In this document: positions 25,119-34,330 of the stretch, in pieces
Layout of the letters: each line of letters opens with the position of its first letter
How positions within the stretch are numbered: the stretch's first letter is position 1
From: JAFDZO01 sp038225955
Lineage (GTDB): Bacteria > Bacteroidota > Ignavibacteria > Tepidaquicellales > Tepidaquicellaceae
Reading direction: 5' to 3'
NCBI GenBank assembly: GCA_038225955.1
Contig: JBBRQV010000001.1
Span: 1 to 64,000 of the forward strand
DNA length: 64,000 nucleotides
Translations under genes and position numbers: made by a program
Notes under the pieces: generated by a model
Told to the model about the DNA's origin: nothing
The model's input: only the letters and a program-made list of their open reading frames with translations
Databases searched by the model: none

Positions 25119-27095
25119 ATGAAAACAAAATTAACAAACTCAACAAAATTTGTAAGCAGAATAGGGCTGCTGTTTTACAGTTTGATTTTAGCAGTACTTT
25201 TAGTAGTGCCGGCTTCAGTTTTTTCTCAGGAAGCGGTTGTAAGTAATGCGGTAAATAATCAGGTAAATCCTGCAATGACTACGGATAACAACGGTGGAAC
25301 AATTGCCGTATGGCAGGATTTTAGAAACGGTAAATATGAAATATACGCTCAAAGAATGAATTCTTTCGGCGTTGCTCAGTGGACTGCTAACGGTGTTCCT
25401 ATTTGCTTACAAGATAGTAATTATAGCCCGGCAATTACCTATGATGGTATTGGCGGTGCAATTATTACATGGCAAGCATACAGAAACAGCGCAACAGCCG
25501 ATATATATGCGCAGCGTGTAGATTCAAACGGTGTTATAATGTGGGCTCTTAACGGTCTTCCGTTATGCACTGTAGTATTTGACCAAAACACTATTACAAT
25601 GGTTAACGATGATAATGGCGGAGCTATTTTAACATGGAGAGATTATCGCAGTAATATCGGTCTTGCAGATATCTATGCCCAAAGAGTTGGTCCTACGGGA
25701 GCAATGTTATGGGTAGCTAACGGAGTAAGCGTTTGCAATCAGGCAGCAGAGCAAGGCGCGCCCAAGCTAGTAAGTGACGGAACAGGCGGTGCATTTATTA
25801 CATGGTCGGATCTCAGAGCAGGTGATTACGATATTTATACACAAAGAATAAGCGCAGGCGGAGCGCCGCAATGGACAACTAACGGAGTTGCAACTTGTAC
25901 TTCGGCATCAGACCAATTAACTCCTGCTATTTGCAGCGATGGAGCCGGTGGTGTAATAATTGTATGGTCAGATTTCAGAAGCACAACAGATTTTAATATT
26001 TATGCCCAAAGACAAGGACCTGCAGGAGGAATTGTATGGACAGTTGACGGTATAGTTATGAATAACAACGTTGCTTACGCGCAGACTGAACCGCAAATCA
26101 TCAGTGATGGATTAGGCGGCGCGATTATGACGTGGACAGATTATAGAACAGGTGTTCTTGCCGATATATATGCGCAGCGTGTAAGTTCTACAGGGGCGGT
26201 GCAATGGACTGCAACAGGAGTTACAATTTGTACTGCTGCAAATGACCAGATAAAATCTCAGCTTGTTAGTGATGGAAATCACGGAGCATACATTGCATGG
26301 GAAGACCATCGTAATGCGGGCAACTCAGATATATATGTTCAAAGAATAGCTCAAGATGCATCATTAAACTGGTCAGCAAATGGTGTTGCAGTATGCAATG
26401 CAAACTACGACCAATTAAATCCTTCTATCGTAAGCAACGGTAATCTAGGAGCATTTGTAGTCTGGCAGGATTTCAGAGGCGGAAATGATTTCGATATAGT
26501 AGAGTACGGTTTTAATACAGCTCTTCCTGTTGAACTTGCATCATTCACTTCAATAGTAAACGGCAGAGATATAAATATAAAATGGTCTACAGTATCAGAG
26601 CTTAACAACTCAGGATTTGATATAGAAAGAAAAGCCGGAACTGATGCATGGACAAAGATAGGTTTCGTTGCAGGCAATGGAACAACTAATACATTATCGG
26701 AGTATAACTATGAAGATAAGAACTTACAATCAGGAAACTATTTTTACAGACTGAAACAAATTGATTTTAATGGTAACTACAAATACTACACTCTAAGCAG
26801 CTTCACACAAATCGGAATTCCTGCCAAATTTAATCTCTCTCAGAATTATCCTAATCCGTTTAATCCTGTTACTCAGATAAATTTTGAAATACCTATCGAT
26901 GCAATGGTTAATATAACCGTATTTGATATGGTAGGACGTGAAGTAAAAACTCTTGTAAATGAAACAAAAGCTGCAGGGTTTTACACAGTGCAATTTGATG
27001 CTTCTGGAATTTCAAGCGGTACTTACTTATACAGAATTTCGACAAACGGTGACAATAAATTTACAATGACAAAAAAACTTACGGTAGTAAAATAA
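25119..27095 (+). CDS. secreted repeat protein with T9SS sorting domain, copy 1
   Basis: This 658-residue protein has a signal peptide ending ASVFSQE at about residue 37. Residues 45-470 contain about eight repeats of roughly 50 residues with the pattern DGxGGAIIxWxDxRxxxxxDIYAQRVxxxG, then xxWxxNGVxIC, probably a beta-propeller. An FnIII-like linker (VELASFTSIVNGRDINIKWS to YRLKQIDFNGNYKYY) leads to SQNYPNPFNPVTQINFEI and the end TMTKKLTVVK, a T9SS type A sorting domain. The repeat family is related to the next gene. The intact IKWSTVSELN linker here is the reference that reveals the amber codon in the beta-helix gene at 15782. Confidence 0.87.
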   Translation: MKTKLTNSTKFVSRIGLLFYSLILAVLLVVPASVFSQEAVVSNAVNNQVNPAMTTDNNGGTIAVWQDFRNGKYEIYAQRMNSFGVAQWTANGVPICLQDSNYSPAITYDGIGGAIITWQAYRNSATADIYAQRVDSNGVIMWALNGLPLCTVVFDQNTITMVNDDNGGAILTWRDYRSNIGLADIYAQRVGPTGAMLWVANGVSVCNQAAEQGAPKLVSDGTGGAFITWSDLRAGDYDIYTQRISAGGAPQWTTNGVATCTSASDQLTPAICSDGAGGVIIVWSDFRSTTDFNIYAQRQGPAGGIVWTVDGIVMNNNVAYAQTEPQIISDGLGGAIMTWTDYRTGVLADIYAQRVSSTGAVQWTATGVTICTAANDQIKSQLVSDGNHGAYIAWEDHRNAGNSDIYVQRIAQDASLNWSANGVAVCNANYDQLNPSIVSNGNLGAFVVWQDFRGGNDFDIVEYGFNTALPVELASFTSIVNGRDINIKWSTVSELNNSGFDIERKAGTDAWTKIGFVAGNGTTNTLSEYNYEDKNLQSGNYFYRLKQIDFNGNYKYYTLSSFTQIGIPAKFNLSQNYPNPFNPVTQINFEIPIDAMVNITVFDMVGREVKTLVNETKAAGFYTVQFDASGISSGTYLYRISTNGDNKFTMTKKLTVVK

Positions 27096-27211
27096 GAAGT
27101 ATACTACAAGAGCAATATGTAATTGAATAATCTTAGGTCTTCATAGAATAATGGAAACCTGTTAGATTTTCAAATTTAAAAGACATTAATTTAACTATTA
27201 AAAGCGAAACA

Positions 27212-28903
27212 ATGAAAACAAATTTAACACTTAAATTAAAAACTGCCATATTCAGTTTATTACTGATGACAGCTTTTGCATTTCCAGTGGAAATTTTTTC
27301 ACAATGGTCACAAGTGCCGGTTTCGGCTGCGCCAAATGACCAGACTAACCCAACAATTGTAAGTGACGGCAGCGGCGGAGCAATAATGACCTGGCAGGAT
27401 AAACGAAACGGCAGTACCTATGATATTTATGCCCAGCGCATGAATTCCACAGGCACTCCCCTATGGTCAGCTAACGGAGTAGTAATATGCTCGGCAGATA
27501 GCAGTCAGATTAATCCAAGACTTGTAGCAGATGGCAGCGGCGGAGCAATAATTTGCTGGGAAGATAAAAGAAATGCAACGGGATGGGATATTTATTCACA
27601 AAGAGTAAACTCAAATGGAATAGTTCAATGGGCAACTAACGGACTTCCTGTTTGCACAGTTGTATTTGAGCAGGATACTCTTGCAATGGTTGGCGATGGA
27701 ATAGGCGGTGCAATTTTAACATGGCAGGACTATCGCAGTAATAATGGCTTTGCAGATATTTATGCACAGCGTATTAGCACGGCAGGTGTAATGCTATGGA
27801 CTGCAAATGGCGTAAGCATTTGTAATCAGGCAGCAGCTCAGCGCGGACCGAAAGTTTTAAGCGATGGAACTGGCGGAGCTTTTATTACATGGGCTGATAA
27901 CAGAGCCGGGAATTTTGATATATATACGCAAAGAATAAGTACAGGAGGAGCAGTACAGTGGACAACTAACGGTGTTGCAACATGTACAATGGCTACTGAC
28001 CAATTGAAACCTGATATTTGCAGTGACGGAGCAGCAGGTGTAATAATCACATGGACAGACTTTAGAAGCACCACAGATTTTAATATCTATGCGCAGAGAC
28101 AAGGTCCTGCAGGAGCAATTGTTTGGACAGTAGACGGAATAGTTATGAATAACAATGTTGCTTACGAACAAACCGATCCGAAGATTATCAGTGACGGTGT
28201 TGGCGGAGCAATTATTTCATGGACAGATTACAGAACAGGTATTACTGCTGATATTTATGCCCAAAGAGTGAACTCAACCGGTGCAGTACAATGGACTGCA
28301 ACAGGAATAATAATTTGCACAGCAACAGGCGATCAGATAAAATCACAGTTAGTCAGTGATGGAAACAGTGGAGCATATATTGTATGGGAAGATCATCGTA
28401 ATGCAGGTAACTCAGATATCTATGCACAGAGAATAGCTTCAAATGCAGCCATCAATTGGTCAGCTAACGGAGTTATAATTTCTTCAGCTGTTCATGACCA
28501 GCTTAATCCTATGATGGTAATTGACGGTAATCTGGGAGCTATAGTAGTATGGCAGGATTTCCGTAACAACAGTAACTATGATATTTATGCAGCAGGATTT
28601 AATACTTCAACAGGAATAATTAATACAAGTACTCTTGCTGAAAAATATAATCTATCACAGAATTATCCGAACCCTTTTAATCCGACGACAAAAATAGAAT
28701 TCGCAATTACAAAGCAGGAATTTGTCAGCTTGAAGATATATGATATTCAGGGCAGAGAAGCAGCAGTTTTGGTAAACGGAAATTTATCGTCGGGTACTTA
28801 CAGTATTAACTGGGATGCAGCGAAATTCCAAACAGGAGTTTACTTTTACAAATTAGTAACTAATAGCTTTTCAGATACAAAAAAGATGATGTTAGTGAAG
28901 TAA
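27212..28903 (+). CDS. secreted repeat protein with T9SS sorting domain, copy 2
   Basis: This 563-residue paralogue of the preceding gene has the same eight repeats (WQDKRNGSTYDIYAQR, WTDYRTGITADIYAQR) and nearly identical central repeats, for example AYEQTDPKIISDG against AYAQTEPQIISDG. It lacks the FnIII-like linker and goes straight into SQNYPNPFNPTTKIEFAI, ending SDTKKMMLVK. The signal peptide ends EIFSQW at residue 32. It is probably a surface adhesin or binding protein. Both leaders read GCGAAACAATGAAAAC or close to it, so the duplication included the translation start. The stop codon TAA opens a 10-bp triple repeat. Confidence 0.87.
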   Translation: MKTNLTLKLKTAIFSLLLMTAFAFPVEIFSQWSQVPVSAAPNDQTNPTIVSDGSGGAIMTWQDKRNGSTYDIYAQRMNSTGTPLWSANGVVICSADSSQINPRLVADGSGGAIICWEDKRNATGWDIYSQRVNSNGIVQWATNGLPVCTVVFEQDTLAMVGDGIGGAILTWQDYRSNNGFADIYAQRISTAGVMLWTANGVSICNQAAAQRGPKVLSDGTGGAFITWADNRAGNFDIYTQRISTGGAVQWTTNGVATCTMATDQLKPDICSDGAAGVIITWTDFRSTTDFNIYAQRQGPAGAIVWTVDGIVMNNNVAYEQTDPKIISDGVGGAIISWTDYRTGITADIYAQRVNSTGAVQWTATGIIICTATGDQIKSQLVSDGNSGAYIVWEDHRNAGNSDIYAQRIASNAAINWSANGVIISSAVHDQLNPMMVIDGNLGAIVVWQDFRNNSNYDIYAAGFNTSTGIINTSTLAEKYNLSQNYPNPFNPTTKIEFAITKQEFVSLKIYDIQGREAAVLVNGNLSSGTYSINWDAAKFQTGVYFYKLVTNSFSDTKKMMLVK

Positions 28904-28930
28904 GAAGAAGTAAGAAGAAGTAAGAAGAAG
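28901..28930 (+). repeat. three tandem 10-bp repeats starting at the stop codon
   Basis: TAAGAAGAAG is repeated three times exactly from 28901 to 28930, and a fourth partial unit follows (TAAGAAAATA). The first unit contains the stop codon of the T9SS gene, and every unit offers another TAA. Confidence 0.85.
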
Positions 28931-28952
28931 TAAGAAAATATAGTTTTTTAAT

Positions 28953-28987
28953 AAAGCTCCTGTATTGTTTATCAGTACAGGAGCTTT
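28953..28987 (+). terminator. terminator of the second repeat protein gene
   Basis: AAAGCTCCTGTA pairs with TACAGGAGCTTT (12 bp) around an 11-base loop, followed by TTTT. Confidence 0.9.
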
Positions 28988-29002
28988 TTTTATATAAAAA
29001 TT

Positions 29003-29037
29003 AAAAGCCGTTTGGATTTTTTATCCTCACGGCTTTT
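29003..29037 (+). terminator. second terminator hairpin in tandem
   Basis: AAAAGCCGT pairs with ACGGCTTTT, with an inner GGAT/ATCC stem, followed by T residues. It lies 15 bases beyond the first terminator and isolates the methyltransferase gene from the T9SS genes. Confidence 0.8.
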
Positions 29038-29124
29038 TTGTTGGTTTGAAATTGTAAAATAATTTTTTAATTTTAAAAAGCCTCCCCGCAAGCGTAATCA
29101 ATCATTTTTTATTCTTATAACATA

Positions 29125-29790
29125 ATGCACAATAAAATTTTCGAAGATGTAGATAACTATATTGAAAGTCTTTTGATTCCCCAAGATGATGCATTAGTTA
29201 AGGCGGAAGAATCTTTAGAGAAAGAAAATATTCCTGCAATAAGTGTCACACCGAATCAGGGGAAGTTTTTGCAAATCCTAGCGCAAAGCGTGCTGGCAAA
29301 AAATATTTTAGAAATCGGAACACTTGCCGGCTACAGCACAATCTGGCTGGCAAGAGCTTTACCGGAAAATGGTAAACTAATCACAATTGAGTTTGAACCG
29401 CATCATACCGAAGTCGCACAGAAAAATATTATGCGAGCAGGGCTTGAATCAAAAGTAAAAATTATCACAGGCAAAGCAATGGATGTATTAGAAAAAATGA
29501 TTGAAGAAAAAAGAGAACCTTTTGATTTTATTTTCATTGATGCTGATAAACCACCCTACACCGAATATTTTCAGTTAGCATTAAAGCTTTCGCATAAGGG
29601 AGCATTAATAATCGCAGATAATGTAATCCGCAACGGAGATATTCTTCACGAAAATAGTACAGATGAAAAAGTTTTAGGTGTGCAAAGGTTCAATAAATTT
29701 CTATCTGAGTGCAAAGAAGTAAATGCAACTATTATCCAAACCGTAGGGGTGAAAGAGTACGACGGAATGGCAGTAGCAGTAGTGAAATAA
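29125..29790 (+). CDS. class I SAM-dependent O-methyltransferase
   Basis: This 221-residue protein is of the catechol/caffeoyl-CoA O-methyltransferase (Methyltransf_3) type. Motif I is ILEIGTLAGYSTIWLARALP (about residues 64-83), motif II is the acidic ITIEFEP, and FIFIDADKPPYTEYF holds the metal-binding Asp and the family's DADK signature. A second metal ligand pair is in IIADNVIRNGDI. It transfers methyl from SAM to a hydroxyl in a metal-dependent way, and the substrate is not predictable. It heads a short operon with the next two genes (gaps of 11 bases each). A broken copy of part of this gene lies at 21844. Confidence 0.92.
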   Translation: MHNKIFEDVDNYIESLLIPQDDALVKAEESLEKENIPAISVTPNQGKFLQILAQSVLAKNILEIGTLAGYSTIWLARALPENGKLITIEFEPHHTEVAQKNIMRAGLESKVKIITGKAMDVLEKMIEEKREPFDFIFIDADKPPYTEYFQLALKLSHKGALIIADNVIRNGDILHENSTDEKVLGVQRFNKFLSECKEVNATIIQTVGVKEYDGMAVAVVK

Positions 29791-29801
29791 AATTAACAAA
29801 C

Positions 29802-30218
29802 ATGACAGGCTTCACAATAAAAACAAAAGACGGAGAAAAAATCCGTTTCGCTTATTACATTTCAGATGCCCCTGTTACATCGAAGGCATTTGATGATGCT
29901 CTTCCATACACAGAAACTTTTTATCATGCAAAAGTATCAGGAGAAGAGATATGGACTGATAAAGCTCCTGAGCTTAATATCATTCAGGAAAATTCATCAG
30001 TGTTTATACAAGCGGGAGAAGTTGTTATCGGTCCCATAGGTCCTTTCAGAAATAAAGTAATAAAATGCATGGGCATTATGTACGGCGAAGGTAAGCTGCT
30101 TGACTGCGGAAATATATTTGCAAAGGTTTACGATGAAGACTTATCATCGTTAAAAGTAGTATGCAAAAAATTCTGGAGCGAAGGATTTCACGAATTAACT
30201 TTTGAAAAACTCGACTAA
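29802..30218 (+). CDS. DUF3830-like protein (cyclophilin-like fold)
   Basis: This is a 138-residue protein. An open frame runs upstream to 29709 but overlaps the methyltransferase, so the ATG at 29802, 11 bases after that gene's stop, is chosen. The sequence shows DALPYTETFYHAKVSGEEIW, with Leu-Pro, aromatic, His-Ala and Ser-Gly-Glu-x-x-Trp positions. It then shows VFIQAGEVVIGP and RNKVIKCMGIMYGEG. These fit the small beta-barrel (cyclophilin-like) DUF3830/DUF369 group. The function is unknown. It lies in an operon with the methyltransferase and the acetyltransferase. Confidence 0.7.
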   Translation: MTGFTIKTKDGEKIRFAYYISDAPVTSKAFDDALPYTETFYHAKVSGEEIWTDKAPELNIIQENSSVFIQAGEVVIGPIGPFRNKVIKCMGIMYGEGKLLDCGNIFAKVYDEDLSSLKVVCKKFWSEGFHELTFEKLD

Positions 30219-30229
30219 AATAATAAAGC

Positions 30230-30649
30230 ATGTTTGATTATAGAGAAATGACCTTAAACGATTACGAAGATTCAATTGAGCTTTGGAAAAAAACCGAAGG
30301 AATGGGATTTCTTGAAAACGATACAACTGAGTCATTGGGATTTTATCTTAAGCGAAATCTGGGGATGAGTTTTGTTTGCGTTGAGAAAGAAATAAATTCA
30401 ATTGTAGGAACTATACTCGGCGGACATGATGGCAGGCGCGGATATATTTATCATCTTGCAGTTAATCCTGATTACAGAGGGAAATCAATCGGCAAAACAC
30501 TCATAGATTTAACCGTTACAAAAATAAAAGAAGCCGGATTGAAACGGTGCCTTGCATTGGTTCTCGATTCCAATAAAAACGGAATTAAATTCTGGGAAAA
30601 AATAAACTGGAATGAACGTGATTTGATTGTTTATTCACTCGATTTATAG
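30230..30649 (+). CDS. GNAT family N-acetyltransferase
   Basis: This is a 139-residue GNAT enzyme. The acetyl-CoA site is LAVNPDYRGKSIGKTLID (about residues 82-99), with the R/Q-x-x-G-x-G/A loop written as RGKSIGK. The preceding strand (RGYIYHLAV) and the C-terminal NGIKFWEKINW complete the fold. The Glu/Asp-rich start (MTLNDYEDSIELWKK) is typical of YpeA-like members. The substrate is unknown. It is last in the three-gene operon with the methyltransferase and DUF3830 genes. Confidence 0.9.
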   Translation: MFDYREMTLNDYEDSIELWKKTEGMGFLENDTTESLGFYLKRNLGMSFVCVEKEINSIVGTILGGHDGRRGYIYHLAVNPDYRGKSIGKTLIDLTVTKIKEAGLKRCLALVLDSNKNGIKFWEKINWNERDLIVYSLDL

Positions 30650-30746
30650 CAACTTTGTCACAACTTTCCTTTCGAAACATCTAATATTTAAAGACGTAAT
30701 TTAAGGACGTAAGCTTTTACTCCCCTAGATTAAACCGAATAATTTT

Positions 30747-31964
30747 ATGAAAAACTTAGTTTGCCTTTTAGCATTTTTACTTATCCCGTTTATTTCAAAC
30801 GCGCAAACAGATTTTTTAAACGACAATAAATTATACAATAATCTTTATCCGCACGACTTGGTTGAATTTTTAAAAGCAAATCCCGATGCGCTTTTGATAG
30901 ATGTCAGAAGTCCCGGGGAATTTGCCGATACAAGTTCTAAGCAAAGTCTGAATATTGGTCATTTAAAAGGAGCAATAAATATTTCAATCGATTCAATTGA
31001 GAACAGAGTAAACGATATAAAAGACCATACCGATAAACCCGTTATTCTTTACTGCTCGCATAGCCAGAGAAGCAGAAGAGTGAGCAAATATCTTTTAGAA
31101 AACGGATTCAAAAAAGTTTACAATCTTAATGGCGGAATGACTTATATGACGCAGGCAAATGAGAATGATTTTCCGGGTAAAAAGGAAATGATAGTTTTTT
31201 CACAGCCGTATAGGAATGTTTCAGTTGAAGAAGCGGTGAATTTAATTAACGATAATTCAGATATAGTGATTATTGATGTAAGAACTTCTGCTCAGTTTGA
31301 AGGACAAGATTCCGTTCAATCAAATAATATAGGAAGAATAAAACATTCCGTAAATATTCCATTTGAAGAGTTAAGAAACAGTTTATCAAACCTTGAATCT
31401 TACAAAGATAAAAATATTTTAGTATATGATATAAACGGAGCTCTTGGCAATCCTGCAGCAAAAATTTTAGTAGAGAATGGATTTTCCAAAGTTAATCATC
31501 TCATAGGAGGAACCGGCGCAATTTACAGGGAATCGGGCTCTGAAGTAAGAAGAAAAATTATGACAAACTTACCAAAATATAGTATTTTAAATCCGGTTGA
31601 AACGGTAAACCTCATTAAATCACACCATGACTTAATTATTTTAGATGTTCGCCCTACAGATGATTACAACAACAAAGGAATGATGTCTATGCTTAACGTT
31701 GGGAGATTAAAAAATTCGATTAATTTCCCGGCAGAAAAATTTGAAAGTGATGGACTCAAAACATTAAAAGATAAAAACTTAAAAATACTATTATATGGCT
31801 CCGGTGACGGCGCATATAAATGCGCAAAGATTCTTGAGGAAAATGGATTTAAAAATGTAAATGTACTGATAGAAGGATTATGGTCTTTGGTTTCTACTTA
31901 TGCAAACATAAAAGGATATGAGGATATAAAAAATCTCATAGAAAATCACAAAGGAATGTGGTAA
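30747..31964 (+). CDS. secreted triple rhodanese-domain protein
   Basis: This 405-residue protein has a signal peptide (MKNLVCLLAFLLIPFISNAQ) and three consecutive rhodanese folds, at about residues 30-140, 155-260 and 280-395. Each begins with the IIDVR/ILDVR-type strand (LLIDVRSPGEF, VIIDVRTSAQF, IILDVRPTDDY). Only the first keeps the catalytic cysteine loop (LYCSHSQRSR, Cys103). The second has VYDINGALGN and the third LYGSGDGAYK at that place, so these are probably non-catalytic, perhaps for binding or scaffolding. Rhodaneses transfer sulfane sulfur to acceptors such as cyanide or thiols, and a periplasmic role in sulfur or redox chemistry is likely. Confidence 0.88.
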   Translation: MKNLVCLLAFLLIPFISNAQTDFLNDNKLYNNLYPHDLVEFLKANPDALLIDVRSPGEFADTSSKQSLNIGHLKGAINISIDSIENRVNDIKDHTDKPVILYCSHSQRSRRVSKYLLENGFKKVYNLNGGMTYMTQANENDFPGKKEMIVFSQPYRNVSVEEAVNLINDNSDIVIIDVRTSAQFEGQDSVQSNNIGRIKHSVNIPFEELRNSLSNLESYKDKNILVYDINGALGNPAAKILVENGFSKVNHLIGGTGAIYRESGSEVRRKIMTNLPKYSILNPVETVNLIKSHHDLIILDVRPTDDYNNKGMMSMLNVGRLKNSINFPAEKFESDGLKTLKDKNLKILLYGSGDGAYKCAKILEENGFKNVNVLIEGLWSLVSTYANIKGYEDIKNLIENHKGMW

Positions 31965-31997
31965 ACTCTCGCATTCAATTATTTATAACATTCGCAA

Positions 31998-32456
31998 ATG
32001 GAAGAAAAAATTTTAAGTGAAAAAGAATTTCACAAAAAATTTGGGGTAGATTGTTTTAACGGTACGTGGGAAATTATGAAAAAAGAAAATCCGACCGATG
32101 ATGATGTTTGCGAAGCAATAAGACTTGCTCATTTATCTACATGGCACTGGCGTTTTGTAGGGACAGAGCTAAATCAGCAGCGTGGCGAATGGATTTGCTC
32201 AAGAGTGCATGCTCACTATGGCTTGGGCGAACGCGCACTGTACTATGCAAAGCGATGTTATGATTTAACAATTAAGCATTGTTTCGATGACTTCGATTTA
32301 GGCTACGGCTATGAATGTATGGCACGCGCTTATATGGTTTTAGGGGATGAAAGTGAAAAAGAAAAATATCTTATACTCGCTAAAGAATCTGTAACGCAGA
32401 TAAAGAAAAAGGGAGATAAAGATTGGTTCCTGAAAGATCTTTCTACTATAAAATAG
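31998..32456 (+). CDS. conserved hypothetical protein, TPR-like helical
   Basis: This 152-residue cytoplasmic protein is predicted helical with several Trp and His residues (AHLSTWHWRFVG, EWICSRVHAHYGLGERALYYAKRC). The repeats ALYYAKRCYDLTIK and GYECMARAYMVLGD look like two TPR-like helical hairpins. I do not recognise a named family. The gene begins 33 bases after the rhodanese gene and is followed by a terminator, so it may share its transcript. Confidence 0.65.
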   Translation: MEEKILSEKEFHKKFGVDCFNGTWEIMKKENPTDDDVCEAIRLAHLSTWHWRFVGTELNQQRGEWICSRVHAHYGLGERALYYAKRCYDLTIKHCFDDFDLGYGYECMARAYMVLGDESEKEKYLILAKESVTQIKKKGDKDWFLKDLSTIK

Positions 32457-32469
32457 ATTCAGTAATTAA

Positions 32470-32492
32470 AAAGGCGGTTCATCACCGCCTTT
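32470..32492. terminator. bidirectional terminator
   Basis: AAAGGCGGT and ACCGCCTTT form a 9-bp stem with loop TCATC, between the converging genes at 32456 (+) and 32507 (-). The core stem is the same as in the terminator at 3562. Confidence 0.9.
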
Positions 32493-32506
32493 TGTTTTAA
32501 TAAAAT

Positions 32507-34258
32507 TTACAGTATCTCTTTCCAGATGCTCCTATCTTTCAGCATTACTTCTCTCAGTAAAGGAATAGGAGGAGAACCGTGTCTCAAGAATTCGTCATGA
32601 AATTTTTGAAGTGAATAATTTCCGCCTTCCTGCTTTTGATAATCATCTCTTAGTTTAAAAATCATTAATTTCCCCAGTGTGTAATTCAAGTAGCCAGGGT
32701 CGTTTGTTCCTCTCATTGCTTCAGAGTGAGCCGGTTGTTTTTCATAGTAACAGTTATCAGTAAAAAATTGCGTAGCTTCATCCACTGTCATTCCCTGAGT
32801 ATGCATTTTTATTGAAACACAAAGACGGCAATAACGGAGAAGCGATTCATCCAACTGCGCAAGACGGTATTTTAATCCGGTCATCTCACTGTTTGTCTTT
32901 CCAAATCCTTCATCAATCATCATCTGTTCGCAGTAATGCGCCCAGCCTTCTGAGAAGGCATAGCTTCCAAAAATCTTCTGCATCTTAGTTGCATCGGATG
33001 CATTTACGTGGAGAAACTGAATGTAATGGCCGGGATAGGCTTCGTGAATCGATACCACATCAGTCGTGTAATAATTAAATGCAGTAAGCCACTCATCTTT
33101 TTGCTTATCACTCCAACTGCTTTCAACAGGCGTAACATAGTAATAAGCCTGAACGGATTTCTCAAAAGGTCCGGGAGTATCCATCGAAGCAAAACTTGTA
33201 GCGCGCGCGTACTGCGGCGTTTCCTTCACAATTGCTTTCACATCCGAGGGAAGCGAAACGATTTTTTTATCTATAAGGTACTGTCTTATTGCATCAAGAT
33301 TTTTCTTTGTATCGGGAATAAGTCCCTCCGCAGTCGGATGGTCCTTCTGAATTTCCTTAAACACATCTATTGCCTTTTTAGTGGGGTCAATTTTTTTTGC
33401 GACTTCTTCAAATCTCCGCTGCTCTTCTTTCAAATGCTTTAAACCTATTGCAAGAATTTCTTCCGGTGTATAAGTAACCATTTCTCCAGCAAGCATTTTC
33501 TGATAAAGCTCTTTACCTATAGCATAATTGTTATCTGCCTTGGGTAGTTTTTCTTTTTCAAGATAATCCGCATAAGATTTTAACTCGCTGATTGCTCGAT
33601 TATTCGCATCGTTAAAATCTTGCATCAGTGCATCATCCTTTACATCTTTTAATGCAACCTTTAAATCACTGCCAAGAAAATCTGCTGAGCCATTTGCAAT
33701 TTGTATCGCAATCTCAACATAGGGTTTTGGAAGAACATCTTTTAAATTTTGTCTCGCAGCAGCAAATACATTCGGTGCATTTTTTTCGATTTTAATAATG
33801 GATTTAACTCTATCCTCTATGGGAGCAAAGTCTCTTGATATATAAATGTTCACGTCTACTGCCCCTGCATACATCATTGGATTTTTGCGATATGACTCTC
33901 TATCGTCAACTCCAAATAACTGCTTGCCGATTTCAAGTGATAAAATTTTATAGTTGAAATAATTTTTAGCGTTTAGCTCTGAAGGATTTATTGCTTCGAG
34001 TTTTGTCCTGTAGTTTCTCAGCCAGTCGGATTGCTTAATAAACGCAGCTAAAGAATAATCGGAAGTTTTTCCGTCGTATTGATGAAGACCAAGACCGGTA
34101 GCAGATTCGGGATTCAAATCAAGATACTCATTGATAAAATTTTCCGATAAAATTTCAAAATCGGAGTTTGCATCGGAAATTTTTATTAGAGTTGGATTGT
34201 TAAATCCTAATTGTAAAAACGTAAATATAGATAGTAAAAAAAATGTAAATAGTTTCAT
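32507..34258 (-). CDS. DUF885 family protein (putative metallopeptidase)
   Basis: This 583-residue protein has a signal peptide (MKLFTFFLLSIFTFLQLGFN). The family signature HEAYPGHYIQ is at about residue 415, followed by FSEGWAHYCEQMM, which supplies an E-x-x-H pair. DUF885 proteins resemble M32-like zinc peptidases, with HExxxxH-like ligand spacing plus Glu. The long helical N-terminal part (residues 30-380) is normal. Protease activity is inferred from the fold and motif. It is divergent from the 285-residue gene on the other strand, with 72 bases between them. Confidence 0.88.
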   Translation of the reverse strand: MKLFTFFLLSIFTFLQLGFNNPTLIKISDANSDFEILSENFINEYLDLNPESATGLGLHQYDGKTSDYSLAAFIKQSDWLRNYRTKLEAINPSELNAKNYFNYKILSLEIGKQLFGVDDRESYRKNPMMYAGAVDVNIYISRDFAPIEDRVKSIIKIEKNAPNVFAAARQNLKDVLPKPYVEIAIQIANGSADFLGSDLKVALKDVKDDALMQDFNDANNRAISELKSYADYLEKEKLPKADNNYAIGKELYQKMLAGEMVTYTPEEILAIGLKHLKEEQRRFEEVAKKIDPTKKAIDVFKEIQKDHPTAEGLIPDTKKNLDAIRQYLIDKKIVSLPSDVKAIVKETPQYARATSFASMDTPGPFEKSVQAYYYVTPVESSWSDKQKDEWLTAFNYYTTDVVSIHEAYPGHYIQFLHVNASDATKMQKIFGSYAFSEGWAHYCEQMMIDEGFGKTNSEMTGLKYRLAQLDESLLRYCRLCVSIKMHTQGMTVDEATQFFTDNCYYEKQPAHSEAMRGTNDPGYLNYTLGKLMIFKLRDDYQKQEGGNYSLQKFHDEFLRHGSPPIPLLREVMLKDRSIWKEIL

Positions 34259-34330
34259 TCGTTTTTTAAAGTGTAATGTTAAATTAAGTAATATGAATTT
34301 ATTTACAAATATCTTTATTTTGGATTATAT

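Noticed and set aside
25119..28903. Repetitive protein genes considered as a CRISPR-like or satellite array
   Set aside because: Repeats are amino-acid level (about 50 residues each, degenerate codons), in open coding frames with signal peptides and sorting domains.
29709..30218. 169-codon version of the DUF3830 gene
   Set aside because: The extra 31 codons lie inside the methyltransferase gene. The ATG at 29802 is properly spaced.
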